From: DATLNF01 sp046590575
Lineage (GTDB): Bacteria > Actinomycetota > Actinomycetes > BP-191
Reading direction: 5' to 3'
NCBI GenBank assembly: GCA_046590575.1
Contig: JBKJUS010000169.1
Span: 1-64,000, forward strand
DNA: 64,000 nt
The notes beneath the pieces were generated by a model. The model was not told where the DNA came from. It did no database searches and saw only the letters and a list, made by a program, of their open reading frames with translations. The position numbers were made by a program, and so were the translations under genes. Positions 8,104 to 16,368 of this stretch are shown one piece after another (position 1 is the first letter of the stretch; each line of letters starts with the position of its first letter).

Positions 8104-8945
8104 GCCTCGACCGGCTGCTCGAGCCGTTTGCCTTCGAGTTCTTCCGCAACGGCATGATCGTGGCCACCATCGCGGGTGCCCTGTGTGGGCTGATCGGGGT
8201 GTACGTCGTCCTCCGCGGGATGTCCTACATCGGGCACGGACTGAGCCACTCGATCTTCGGCGGAGCGGTGGCCTCCTCCGTGATCGGGATCAACGTCCTC
8301 GCCGGCGCTGCAGTGTGGGGCTTCGCTTCTGCCCTGATGATCAACGGAGTGACCCGCCGTCGGGCCATCGGCGGTGATGCTGCGATCGGCGTGATCACTA
8401 CTGCGGCCTTCGCCGTCGGGATTGCGCTCATCTCGGTCCGCCGCAGTTTCACCCAGGACTTCGACGCGCTGCTCTTCGGCAACGTCCTAGGTGTGGAGCG
8501 CAGCGACATCGTCGTCGTCGCCCTGGTCGCGCTGGGTGCGGCCGTGGTCGTCTTCCTCGGCTACCGGCAGCTGCTCTTCACCACCTTCGATCCGGAGGTC
8601 GCGGAGACCTCGGGGCTCTCCACCGCACGGGTCGACGCGCTCTTCTCCCTCGTGCTCGCCATGTCGATCATCGCCACGATGCGCATCCTGGGCGTCACCC
8701 TCATCGCGGCCACGCTGGTGCTTCCCCCGGTCGTGGCGCGGATGCTGACCAACTCCTTCTCCCGGATGCTGCTGCTCTCGACGACCATCGGGGCCTTCTG
8801 CGGCCTGGTCGGGATGTACGCGAGCTTCCAGCTCGACATCGCCTCAGGCGCCTCGATCGTGCTGACCGGCGCGATCCTCTTCGCGCTGGTCTTCGCGGTG
8901 ACCGGCACCCAGGCCCGCCGTCGTCTCGGTCACGCCCACTTCTAA
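8100..8945 (+). CDS. Metal ABC transporter permease (ZnuB/MntB family)
   Basis: A 281-residue integral membrane protein with about eight or nine helices, of the ABC-3 family that forms the channel for Zn2+/Mn2+ import. Typical segments are GLIGVYVVLRGMSYIGHGLSHSIFGG near the N-terminus and ILGVTLIAATLVLPPVVARML near residue 200. The ATG at 8100 overlaps the ATPase stop (ATGA), so translation is probably coupled; a frameshift in the ATPase could therefore reduce permease synthesis too. The frame is open further upstream, but that part is a shadow of the ATPase. Confidence 0.92.
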   Translation: MSLDRLLEPFAFEFFRNGMIVATIAGALCGLIGVYVVLRGMSYIGHGLSHSIFGGAVASSVIGINVLAGAAVWGFASALMINGVTRRRAIGGDAAIGVITTAAFAVGIALISVRRSFTQDFDALLFGNVLGVERSDIVVVALVALGAAVVVFLGYRQLLFTTFDPEVAETSGLSTARVDALFSLVLAMSIIATMRILGVTLIAATLVLPPVVARMLTNSFSRMLLLSTTIGAFCGLVGMYASFQLDIASGASIVLTGAILFALVFAVTGTQARRRLGHAHF

Positions 8946-9288
8946 GGGGTCCCCAGCCCCACACGACACGCTCTCGAGGCGTGCACCGAGTGCCGACCGA
9001 TCCGAGCCAATCCGCGACCGCTCACGCACGCAACCCGTCGGCCGACCTGGTCCGGGGACCGGTCCTGAGCACGAACGCGCAGAGGCTCCGGGCCGCTGTG
9101 CGCTCAGTTGCGTGCGCGGGCGGGCGGACTAGGGGGTCGAGGCCCGGCCAGCACCGCGCCCCAACCATCAAGATCGGAGATTTGAACGAGTGTCGGACGA
9201 TGCGCTGGAAGCCAGGATCTGCCGCCCGCCGCCCCGCCGGCGCGCCGGCCCCGCGGGAGGCCGCTAGGCCGGATGGCTCAAGGCCGCG
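8946..9288. other. 343-bp intergenic region with no gene; weak c-di-AMP-riboswitch-like patch
   Basis: No convincing coding sequence is present on either strand. Near 9031-9055 the sequence AACCCGTCGGCCGACCTGGT resembles the 3' conserved block of ydaO/c-di-AMP riboswitches, which often precede actinobacterial M23/NlpC genes, but the other conserved blocks (GGGGAA, GGGTGAATC) are missing. Short GC-rich palindromes (GGACCGGTCC) follow. The lower-GC stretch around 9166-9200 is a plausible promoter for the peptidase gene. Confidence 0.35.
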
Positions 9289-10455
9289 GTGTACGGCGAC
9301 GATGACGACACCGTGGCGTTGCTGGGGTATTGGGTGCGCGCGCGGGTGACGCGCGTCGTAGGCGCCAGCCTGGTCGCCGTGGTCACCGCCGCAACCCTCG
9401 GCAGCGCTCCGGCGGCCGCGCAGGTGGGTTCCGCCAAAATCCGCGCGGCCGAGCTGCGTCGACAGGTGGAGACCCTGCGGCGGCAGACCGGGATGGCGCT
9501 CGAGAGCTACAGCCGGGTGTACGGCGCCCTCGGCCGGGTCGTCAACGCCCGGGTGGCTGCCGAGCGCGCCGTCGAGGCTGCCCAGGCTCAGCGTGATGGC
9601 GACGCCGGCCGCGCGGACGCCCAGCTGCGTCAGCTCTACATGCGAGGCGGCCGGCTGAGCCTCTACGCCACCCTGCTGGACTCGGTGGACCTCCACGATG
9701 CCTTCGGCCGCTACGCCAACATCACCTCGATGGTCGCCGGGGACCGCAAGGCAGCAGCGGCCGGCGACGCGACGGTCGCCCTGGCGGTCGCCGCCGAGGT
9801 CAAGCTCACCGAGCTCGCCGCCCGCGAGACGCGACTCACCCGTCAGGCGGATGAGCAGGCCGAGCGGGTGGAGGCCATCCTCGCGCAGACGCAGCAGCTC
9901 CTCGCCTCGGCCGACGCGGAGGTGCTGCGTCTCGTGGAGGAGGCGCGGCTGGCCGAGCAGGCCGCCCGCGCCCGGGCGCTTCTCGCCGCACAGCTGGCGT
10001 CGGGCGCTGCCAGCGACTTCCCGAGCGCGGTCTTCACGCCTGTCGACGGAGCAAAGTACGCCTGCCCTGTCGGTACCGTGAACTCGTTCGTGGACACCTG
10101 GGGGGCGCCGCGGTCGGGAGGCCGTCGGCACCAGGGCACCGACGTCTTCGCGCCGATTGCCAGCGCGGCGTACGCCATGGCAGACGGGGTCATCGACCAG
10201 GTCACCAACGCCAACATCGGCCTGGGCGGCATCACCGTCTGGCTGCGCGCGGACAACGGCGACCGGTTCTACTACGCGCACAACACGGAGAATCTGGCCG
10301 CTCTGGGTCAGCGAGTGAAAGCTGGGGACGTGATCGCGACAGTCGGCCAGTCTGGCAACGCCGCGACGACCCCACCGCACGTGCACTTCGAGGTGCACCC
10401 GGGCGGCGGGGGCGCGGTCAACCCCTACCCGTTCCTCAAGGCAGTCTGCGGCTGA
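9289..10455 (+). CDS. Secreted M23-family (LytM) peptidase with N-terminal coiled coil
   Basis: A 388-residue cell-wall protein. A signal-like hydrophobic segment (about residues 20-46, ending APAAAQ) precedes roughly 190 residues of Ala/Glu/Arg-rich coiled coil resembling EnvC/NlpD-type regulators. The C-terminal LytM domain has complete zinc ligands: H281 and D285 in HQGTDVFAP, and H364/H366 in HVHFEVHP. It is therefore probably a working endopeptidase for peptidoglycan crosslinks rather than a degenerate activator. The GTG at 9289 leaves about 20 residues ahead of the signal; an internal start nearer the hydrophobic segment is possible. It is monocistronic or co-transcribed with the YibE/F gene 40 bp downstream. 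Confidence 0.85.
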   Translation: MYGDDDDTVALLGYWVRARVTRVVGASLVAVVTAATLGSAPAAAQVGSAKIRAAELRRQVETLRRQTGMALESYSRVYGALGRVVNARVAAERAVEAAQAQRDGDAGRADAQLRQLYMRGGRLSLYATLLDSVDLHDAFGRYANITSMVAGDRKAAAAGDATVALAVAAEVKLTELAARETRLTRQADEQAERVEAILAQTQQLLASADAEVLRLVEEARLAEQAARARALLAAQLASGAASDFPSAVFTPVDGAKYACPVGTVNSFVDTWGAPRSGGRRHQGTDVFAPIASAAYAMADGVIDQVTNANIGLGGITVWLRADNGDRFYYAHNTENLAALGQRVKAGDVIATVGQSGNAATTPPHVHFEVHPGGGGAVNPYPFLKAVCG

Positions 10456-10495
10456 CCGACCCACCGTCGATCGCCGTCTGGGAGAGACTTCCGCC

Positions 10496-11683
10496 ATGTC
10501 GCACCCCCACGCGCACGGTTCGGCGCACGACGCACCGCCCGCCCCGCCGGAGATCCGGCGCCTGCTCGCGCTGGCGGTCGTCCCTCTCCTGCTCGCGACG
10601 TTCGTCGGGCTGGTCGTGCTCTGGCCACGCGGCGCGGGGCCGGCGATCGGCGAGGGCATCGGGGTGGCCGCGGACCTCGTGCCCGCGACGGTGCGCGCCC
10701 GCGAGGTGGTGCCGTGCGACGACACCCCGGCTGACGACGACGCTGAGGTCACCTGCACCCTGTTGGAGGTGGAGATCACCGAAGGGGTCGATGACGGCCA
10801 GGTGATCGCGCTCGACTTCGTCGAGAGCCCGCGCACTCCCTCGATCGCTGAGGGCGACAAGATCGTGCTCGGCTATGAGCCGGAGGCCGAGCCGGGGAGC
10901 GAGTACTTCTACGCCGACCGACAGCGGGGTCGGCCGCTGCTGCTGCTGACCGCGATCTTTGCGCTTGCGGTCCTCGCGCTCGGCCGATGGCACGGTCTAC
11001 GCGCCCTCGGCGGACTCGCGGTCAGCCTCGTCGTTCTCGTCGCCTTCGTGCTCCCGGCGCTGCTCCGGGGCAGCAACCCGCTTGCCGTCGCCGTGGTCGG
11101 CGCCGCGGCCATCATGGTCGTCGCGCTCTACCTCGCCCACGGGATGACAGTGCGTACGACGATCGCGCTGCTCGGCACGCTCGCCAGCCTGGCGCTCACC
11201 GGCGTGCTCGCGGCGATCTTCGTCGCCGGGGCACGATTCACCGGGCTGGCCAGCGAGGAGGCGACGTTCCTCAACGCCGTCGCAGGGCAGGTCGAACTCG
11301 AAGGACTCTTGCTTGCCGGAATCATCATCGGCTCACTCGGGGTCCTCGATGACGTCACCGTGACGCAGGCCTCCGCGGTGTGGGAGCTGCACCTGGCCAA
11401 TCCGACGTACCGGGCCCGAGAGCTCTACACCGCGGCGCTGCGGATCGGCCGCGACCACATCGCCTCGACGGTGAACACCCTGGTGCTCGCCTACGCCGGA
11501 GCCTCGCTCCCACTGCTCGTGCTCTTCTCCCTGGCCAACCGCGACCTCGGTGACGTGCTCACCGGCGAAGTCGTCGCGCAGGAGGTCGTGCGGACGCTGG
11601 TCGGCAGCATCGGGCTGGTGGCCTCGGTGCCGCTCACCACCGGGCTCGCGGCGTGGGTGGCCAGCCGCTCGCCAGCGGGTTAG
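10496..11683 (+). CDS. YibE/F-like polytopic membrane protein
   Basis: A 395-residue protein of the YibE/F family: one N-terminal membrane helix after a His-rich start (MSHPHAHGSAH), an outside domain of about 90 residues, then seven or so membrane helices. The segments SLGVLDDVTVTQASAVWEL and ARELYTAALRIGRDHIASTVNTLVLAYAGASLPLL are diagnostic for the family. The function is not established; the His-rich start might bind metal, but such tails are variable. The stop overlaps the convergent gene by 4 bp. Confidence 0.85.
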   Translation: MSHPHAHGSAHDAPPAPPEIRRLLALAVVPLLLATFVGLVVLWPRGAGPAIGEGIGVAADLVPATVRAREVVPCDDTPADDDAEVTCTLLEVEITEGVDDGQVIALDFVESPRTPSIAEGDKIVLGYEPEAEPGSEYFYADRQRGRPLLLLTAIFALAVLALGRWHGLRALGGLAVSLVVLVAFVLPALLRGSNPLAVAVVGAAAIMVVALYLAHGMTVRTTIALLGTLASLALTGVLAAIFVAGARFTGLASEEATFLNAVAGQVELEGLLLAGIIIGSLGVLDDVTVTQASAVWELHLANPTYRARELYTAALRIGRDHIASTVNTLVLAYAGASLPLLVLFSLANRDLGDVLTGEVVAQEVVRTLVGSIGLVASVPLTTGLAAWVASRSPAG

Positions 11684-12669
11684 GGACGCGCGGTCGGGAT
11701 CGGGTTGCTGCCGCTGCTCGACGAGGGCGATGCGGACGACGACGACGACGGCTTGGGCGCCGGCGTCGGGCTCGGCTTCGGAGCGGCCGGGCTTGGCGAC
11801 GGGGACGGCTTGGCTGCGGGGCTCGACTTGGGAGCGGCACTGGCCGAGGACTCTGCCTTGGCCGAGGGGACCGGCGCGATGGTCGACACCACTGCGGGCG
11901 GAGCAACTCGCTTGAGCTTGCGCACCAGCCGTGCCACGTCCGCGAGGACGCCCGCGCTGACCGACGACTTGTCGACGACAAACAGTCGCTGCTCCTCGCG
12001 GATGAGCTCAGCGATCATCTCGGCCACTTCCGGGTCACCCTCTGCGTGCTCCGCGATGAGCGTGTCGAGGGTGGCGTGCAGCTCGGTGGCGGCCACGGTG
12101 ATGTCGGCCGAGGAGGCGGAGCGGATGATCTGACCGGTCAGAGTGCTCAGCTGCTCGTCTGCGAGGGCGAGCGCGACAGCCTCGGTGGACGGAGCGCCGT
12201 CCCTCAGGCCCGGGGAGGTGACCGTGATGCCGCCGCCGACCAGAGCGACCAACGCGGCGGCCGCAGCCACCAGGCGTGCCCGGCCGACCAGGCGCTCGCT
12301 GCGCGCCTTTCGGCCGGCGGAGATCTCGTCGACCTGCGGTCGCAGGTCCGGACCGCTCAGGTGGGAGAGCATGCGCTCCTGGAAAGCAGCCAGCCCGGCG
12401 CGCTCGCCGTCGAGCACGTCGGCCACAAGGCCGAGCTCGTCGGCATCGGCCGCGGCAGCGGCAATGATCATGTCGGTCTCGAGCGCGAGCCGGAAGTCGG
12501 CCACTTCCCGCAGGACCTCGTAGACAGGGGCACCCGCCTCCTGGGCGAGGGCCACGATGCGGGCCGCGTCACGCTCGGTTGAGCGCGGAGCCGGCACGTG
12601 CTCGCCCGAGCGCAACAGCCACGACGGCAGGGCGGGCTGCGCCTCGCCGCGGTGCCGTCGGTCACGCAC
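11680..12669 (-). CDS. Single-pass membrane protein with Pro/Ser-rich outer tail, unknown
   Basis: A 329-residue protein. An N-terminal cytosolic helical part of about 130 residues is followed by one membrane helix (LVAAAAALVALVGGGITVTS), a helical outer segment and a low-complexity Pro/Ser/Lys tail of about 70 residues. The layout recalls anti-sigma factors, but no sigma factor gene adjoins it and I do not recognise a named domain. GTG at 12669 is chosen because GGAG lies 7 bp upstream; the frame is open to 12744 without a better start. The CRP-like site at 12735-12750 lies in the promoter region it shares with the divergent CbiX operon. Confidence 0.7.
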   Translation of the reverse strand: MRDRRHRGEAQPALPSWLLRSGEHVPAPRSTERDAARIVALAQEAGAPVYEVLREVADFRLALETDMIIAAAAADADELGLVADVLDGERAGLAAFQERMLSHLSGPDLRPQVDEISAGRKARSERLVGRARLVAAAAALVALVGGGITVTSPGLRDGAPSTEAVALALADEQLSTLTGQIIRSASSADITVAATELHATLDTLIAEHAEGDPEVAEMIAELIREEQRLFVVDKSSVSAGVLADVARLVRKLKRVAPPAVVSTIAPVPSAKAESSASAAPKSSPAAKPSPSPSPAAPKPSPTPAPKPSSSSSASPSSSSGSNPIPTARP

Positions 12670-12734
12670 TGGGAATCTCCTCGGTCGGGTGGTCAGGAGA
12701 GCCTTTCGCCGAACGTGCGGCTCATTCCTTCCTT

Positions 12735-12750
12735 TGTGACACAAATCACC
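12735..12750. promoter_or_regulatory. Putative CRP/GlxR-family site
   Basis: TGTGACACAAATCACC fits TGTGA-N6-TCACa with one mismatch at the last base. It overlaps a second palindrome, TTTGTG-A-CACAAA (12733-12745). It sits between divergent starts at 12669 and 12790, so a cAMP-receptor-type regulator could act on either gene. Binding is inferred. Confidence 0.45.
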
Positions 12751-12789
12751 AGCTCGGCGGTCTGAGCGTCATTGAGAGAAGATACGGGC

Positions 12790-13242
12790 GTGGCCCCACC
12801 CGGTGCGACCCCGTCCGACGGGACGGGTGCCATCGGGTTGCTCCTCGTCGGCCACGGATCCCGGCGTACGGCGGCCAACGAACTGCTGGTTGCGGTCACC
12901 GCGGCGGTCGCTGAGCGGGCCGATGCCGTGCTTCCGCTGCACGCGGTCACCCATGCTTTTCTCGAGATGGCCCGACCGAGCATCGGTGAGGGGTTCGCCG
13001 AGCTGGTCCGGGAGGGCTGCCGGCATGTGGTGGTGCACCCCTACTTCCTCTACCCCGGCGCCCACACCACGACGGACATCCCGGCCGCGCTGGCCGCCGC
13101 CGCCGCTGCCGCTCCCGGCGTGACATGGGCACTCACCGACGCGCTCAACCTTGACTCCCGGATCATCGACGTCGTGCTCGACCGCGTCACCACTGCGCTC
13201 GTTGCCCGTCCCGATCACGCTCACTCGGAGGAACATCCATGA
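12790..13242 (+). CDS. CbiX/SirB-type chelatase family protein
   Basis: A 150-residue single-domain chelatase of the CbiX/SirB group, which insert Co2+ or Fe2+ into sirohydrochlorin in the cytosol. The amino end LLLVGHGSRRTAANE carries the catalytic His, and VVHPYFLYPGAHTTTDIP supplies the second metal site. It is short (CbiX-small length), implying a homodimer. GTG 12790 is preferred, with AGAGAAG about 8 bp upstream; the frame is open to a TTG at 12772. It overlaps the next gene by ATGA, forming a three-gene operon with an F420 reductase and a BtuF-like protein. The pairing with BtuF suggests a cobalt or corrinoid role. Confidence 0.85.
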   Translation: MAPPGATPSDGTGAIGLLLVGHGSRRTAANELLVAVTAAVAERADAVLPLHAVTHAFLEMARPSIGEGFAELVREGCRHVVVHPYFLYPGAHTTTDIPAALAAAAAAAPGVTWALTDALNLDSRIIDVVLDRVTTALVARPDHAHSEEHP

Positions 13243-13919
13243 TGGTCACCCTGCCCGCCGAGGGCTACACGATCGGGATCATCGGAGGGACCGGCGACCA
13301 GGGCCGTGGACTGGGCCGGCGGTTCGCGCTCGCCGGTCATCGCGTCGTCGTCGGGTCCCGCGACCCGGCTCGAGCGCAGGAGGCGGCTGCGGCGCTTGTC
13401 GCCGCGCACCCCGACGAGGAGCTCGACGTCACCGGAGCTGACAACGCTCACGCGGCCAGCAGTGCCGAGCTGGTGATCGTCGCGGTGCCGTACGAGGGCC
13501 ACCGCGAAACGCTGGCCCCGCTCGCCGAGCACTGTGCGGGCAAGATCGTGATCGATTGCGTCAACCCGATGTCGTTCGACAAGACCGGCGCGGCGTACGT
13601 CGAGCTGCCGGACGGCAGCGCCGCGGAGGAGGCCGCCGCTGTGCTGCCCGGGGCGCGGGTCGTCTCGGCGTTCCACGACGTGTCCGCCAAGCGGCTGCTC
13701 GGTACCAACCTCTCCGTCAGCACCGACGTGCTGGTCTGCGGCGACGACCAGGCGGCCAAGGACATCGTCTGCGCCCTGGCGGCGCAGATTCGGGGGATGC
13801 GCGGAATCGACGCGGGGCCCCTGCGCCTCTCCCGTCACCTGGAGGCGTTGACCGCCGTGCTCATCGGCATCAACAAGACGTACAAGACGCACTCCGGGGT
13901 GCGGATCACCGGCGTATGA
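13239..13919 (+). CDS. npdG: NADPH-dependent F420 reductase
   Basis: A 226-residue oxidoreductase that passes hydride between NADPH and coenzyme F420. The Rossmann start IGIIGGTGDQGRGLGRRFALAGHRVVVGSRDP includes the Ser-Arg pair that recognises the NADPH 2'-phosphate. Further family landmarks are ELVIVAVPYEGH and VIDCVNPM, and the C-terminal RLSRHLEALTAVLIGINKTYK. The name npdG (fno) is given by resemblance. It is translationally coupled to both neighbours by ATGA overlaps. Its presence implies that the organism makes F420. Confidence 0.9.
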   Translation: MMVTLPAEGYTIGIIGGTGDQGRGLGRRFALAGHRVVVGSRDPARAQEAAAALVAAHPDEELDVTGADNAHAASSAELVIVAVPYEGHRETLAPLAEHCAGKIVIDCVNPMSFDKTGAAYVELPDGSAAEEAAAVLPGARVVSAFHDVSAKRLLGTNLSVSTDVLVCGDDQAAKDIVCALAAQIRGMRGIDAGPLRLSRHLEALTAVLIGINKTYKTHSGVRITGV

Positions 13920-14725
13920 CCGTGCGCGCGGCGCGCGACGACCTCGGATTGGCGGTCGCGGTGCCACGTGAGGTGCACCGAATCGTGTCGATCGTGCCGT
14001 CGCTCACCGAGACCGTCGCCTCCAGCGGTGGGGCACATCGGCTGGTCGGGGTCACCGACTGGTGCACCCACCCGCCGGGCGTGGTGGCCGGGCTGCAGCG
14101 GGTAGGTGGAACCAAGAACCCGGACATCGCGGCGATCATCGGTCTCGCGCCCGATCTCGTGATCGCCAACGAGGAGGAGAACCGACCGGCTGACCTCGCG
14201 GCGATGCGCGCCGCCGGTCTTGCGGTCTGGGTGACCGCCCCGGAGACCGTGTCCGCGGCCGTGACCTCCCTAGGGCGGTTGCTCGCCGTGTGCGGACTCG
14301 GCGACGGCGGGCGGTCCTGGTACCGCGACGTCGTGCAGGCCTGGCCGGTTGTGGCCGCGCCCGCCGTACGCGGTCGCGCTGTTGCCTTCATCTGGCGCCG
14401 TCCGTGGATGGTGCTGGGCCGCAGCACCTTCGCCGGCGACGTGCTGCGCCAGCTTGGGGTCGACAACGCCTACGCCGGCCACGCGGACCGGTACCCAGCC
14501 GTCGAGCTCGATGACGTACGCCGGCTCGGCGTCGACCTGGTCGTGTTGCCGGACGAGCCCTATGCCTTCTCCACCTCCGACGGACCGGAGGCCTTCGCCG
14601 GTTGGAACGTGCCCGTGGCGCTCGTGTCGGGCCGGCATCTCACGTGGTACGGCCCGTCCCTCGCCGACGCTCGGGACGTGCTGACCGCGCAGCTCGCGGC
14701 CGCGGTCGTCCCGGCCTTCCCTTAG
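13916..14725 (+). CDS. BtuF-like helical-backbone metal receptor without signal peptide
   Basis: A 269-residue protein of the ABC periplasmic-binding type 2 family (VSIVPSLTETVASSGG, LVGVTDWCTHP, GLAPDLVIANEEENR), most like cobalamin-binding BtuF. The start overlaps the preceding stop (ATGA) and the first 20 residues carry no signal peptide or lipobox, so it is predicted to be cytosolic and cannot be an ordinary importer component; no permease or ATPase is adjacent. Its operon with CbiX suggests corrinoid or tetrapyrrole handling inside the cell. Its stop interlocks with that of the convergent repeat protein within 14722-14725. Confidence 0.82.
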   Translation: MTVRAARDDLGLAVAVPREVHRIVSIVPSLTETVASSGGAHRLVGVTDWCTHPPGVVAGLQRVGGTKNPDIAAIIGLAPDLVIANEEENRPADLAAMRAAGLAVWVTAPETVSAAVTSLGRLLAVCGLGDGGRSWYRDVVQAWPVVAAPAVRGRAVAFIWRRPWMVLGRSTFAGDVLRQLGVDNAYAGHADRYPAVELDDVRRLGVDLVVLPDEPYAFSTSDGPEAFAGWNVPVALVSGRHLTWYGPSLADARDVLTAQLAAAVVPAFP

Positions 14726-15945
14726 CAGTCGCGAGCGTCCTCGGCGCCGTTGCAGTCGTCGTTGCCCAGCCCGCCATCGACGTAATCGGCGCCGGCGCCG
14801 GCACTGATGTAGTCGTCGCCTGCCCCGGCCGAAATCCGGTCGTCTCCGGCGCCAGTGCGCAGCTCGTCCTTGCCGCCGAGGCTGCGCAGGCGATTGTCAC
14901 CGTCTCCAGCGCTGACGTAGTTGTCACCGTCGCCGGCCTCGATGACATCGTCGCCGCTACCGGTACGGATCTCGTCTTTGCCGCTGCGGGCCGTCACCCG
15001 GTTGTCACCGTCGCCCGCGCTGACGTAGTTGTCACCGTCGCCGGACTGGATGATGTCGTCGCCGCTACCGGTACGGATCTCGTCCTTGCCTTCGCGAGTC
15101 GTGATGATGTTCTTTCCGTCGCCGGCGCTGACGTAGTTAGCGCCGCTGCCCGCGTCGATGGTGTCGTCGCCGCTGCCGGTCCGGATCTCGTCGTTTCCCT
15201 CGCGAGCGACTACCCGGTTCTTTCCGTCGCCGGCGCTGACGTAGTTGCTGCCCGCTCCGGTATCGACGATGTCATTGCCGCTGCCAGCGCGGATCTCGTC
15301 ATTACCCTCGCGCGCCAGCACCCGGTTGCTGCCGTCGCCGGCGCTGACGTAGTTGTTGCCGACGCCGGTGTCGATGACGTCGTTGCCCGCGTCGCCGTAG
15401 ATCGAGTCGTCGCCGCTCTCTCCGAGCATGCGGTCGTCGCCGTCGCCGCCCCGGATGTTGTCACCGTCACTCCCGCCGAGGAGGAGGTCGGCGCCCTCCT
15501 CACCGTGCAGGTCGTCGGCGCCGTCGCCGCCGAGCAGCTTGTCGTTGCCTTCGCCCCCGTAGAGCCCGCCCTCGTCACCGCCGATTCTTATCGGGTTGCT
15601 GCCGATGCCGATCGTGATCGTGCCGCCGGTGGCCTCGTCGTCCCCGCCTTCACCGGCGAGCACGTCGTTGCCCTCACCGCCGCGCAATAGGTCCCGTCCG
15701 TCACCGCCGCAGATCAGGTCGTCTCCACCGAGGCCGTCGACAATGTCGTCGCCGTCGAGCGCGAGGATCACGTCGATTCCATTGGTGCCCTCGATCGTGT
15801 CGGTGTCCTCCGTGCCGATGATCGTCGCCTTCTTGCCGAGGCAGGTCGGCGACGCGGCGAGGCTTGCCGAGGCCAGCAGCACGGGCGTGACCAGCAGGCC
15901 TGCAGCGGCCAGCCGAAGGCCGCGGGAGTAGGAAACAATGGGCAC
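14722..15945 (-). CDS. Secreted RTX-like calcium-binding repeat protein
   Basis: A 407-residue exported protein. A signal peptide ending SLAAS is followed by glycine/aspartate nonapeptides of the hemolysin type (GGEGNDVLAGEGGDD, GGDGDDRMLGESGDD and similar), which fold as a parallel beta roll binding Ca2+. The C-terminal half consists of five 36-residue units opening NYVSAGDG. No catalytic domain is attached. GTG 15945 is chosen for its GGAGG 6 bp upstream and a clean signal peptide; the frame is open to 15996. Actinobacteria lack type I RTX export in this form, so Sec export is inferred. The role could be surface or matrix binding. Confidence 0.85.
   Translation of the reverse strand: MPIVSYSRGLRLAAAGLLVTPVLLASASLAASPTCLGKKATIIGTEDTDTIEGTNGIDVILALDGDDIVDGLGGDDLICGGDGRDLLRGGEGNDVLAGEGGDDEATGGTITIGIGSNPIRIGGDEGGLYGGEGNDKLLGGDGADDLHGEEGADLLLGGSDGDNIRGGDGDDRMLGESGDDSIYGDAGNDVIDTGVGNNYVSAGDGSNRVLAREGNDEIRAGSGNDIVDTGAGSNYVSAGDGKNRVVAREGNDEIRTGSGDDTIDAGSGANYVSAGDGKNIITTREGKDEIRTGSGDDIIQSGDGDNYVSAGDGDNRVTARSGKDEIRTGSGDDVIEAGDGDNYVSAGDGDNRLRSLGGKDELRTGAGDDRISAGAGDDYISAGAGADYVDGGLGNDDCNGAEDARDC
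14815..15354 (-). repeat. Five tandem 108-bp units within the calcium-binding repeat gene
   Basis: Each unit encodes 36 residues starting NYVSAGDG and containing (R/T)xGKDEIRTGSGDD-like text. Units begin at codons for residues 198, 234, 270, 306 and 342 of the 407-residue protein, exactly 36 apart, and a partial sixth follows. DNA similarity between units is high enough for copy-number change by slippage or recombination. Confidence 0.88.
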
Positions 15946-16049
15946 GACTGTCCTCCGGGGCTGGGCTGTCCGGACGTATCGCCGGCGGGTAAGCAATACC
16001 TGTCCGCGACGATGTCATGGGTTGTCGCGGATGTCACGATTCGGCTGGG

Positions 16050-16267
16050 TCAGCGGTATCCGTGCTCGGGGCCGGGGTAGGTGCCGTCGCGAACCTCGGC
16101 AGCGAAGGTCTGGACCGCCTCGGTCAGGACCGTGCGCACATCGGCGTACCGCTTGAGGAATTTCGGGCCGGCCAGCGTTCGCCGCGTGCCTTGGCGGCCT
16201 GCAGGTCGGTGACGGTGACCCGCCGGTCCGTCGGACCGCCGTACAGGGTCGGGATGGTGTCAGCCAT
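16050..16267 (-). pseudogene. panB: panB deletion remnant (3-methyl-2-oxobutanoate hydroxymethyltransferase)
   Basis: The first 33 or so codons (MADTIPTLYGG..., RRVTVTDLQAAKARGERWP) match the start of actinobacterial PanB. The sequence then jumps, in another frame, to the last 38 or so codons (KFLKRYADV, AAEVRDGTYPGPEHGYR, stop), which match the PanB C-terminus. About 200 central codons, including the active site, are missing. The join lies near 16164-16170 in CTGGCCGGCCCGAAATTC, a GC-rich patch compatible with a deletion at short homology. As given it encodes nothing functional. PanB makes ketopantoate for CoA, so either another panB exists, pantothenate is imported, or the assembly collapsed here. 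Confidence 0.85.
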
Positions 16268-16368
16268 GGTCGCTGTCCTCGAGCTCATCGAGGCCCCGAA
16301 CTGGGGTCCCCGTGCGCTGAACATCGTCGCATGGGAATCCGCCGGGCGGCAGAGCGCGAACGTCTGAC

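Noticed and set aside
9022..10860. 612-codon minus-strand open frame opposite the M23 gene
   Set aside because: No domain-like sequence; the plus strand has the complete LytM zinc site.
14815..15354. CRISPR-like regular repeats
   Set aside because: Units are 108 bp, contiguous and coding, with no spacers.
14602..15690. Val/Ala-rich plus-strand open frame of 362 codons
   Set aside because: It is the antisense of the 108-bp calcium-binding repeats, which explains its regular pattern.
16017..16367. 116-codon plus-strand open frame opposite the panB remnant
   Set aside because: The minus strand matches both ends of PanB; the plus frame has no recognisable features.
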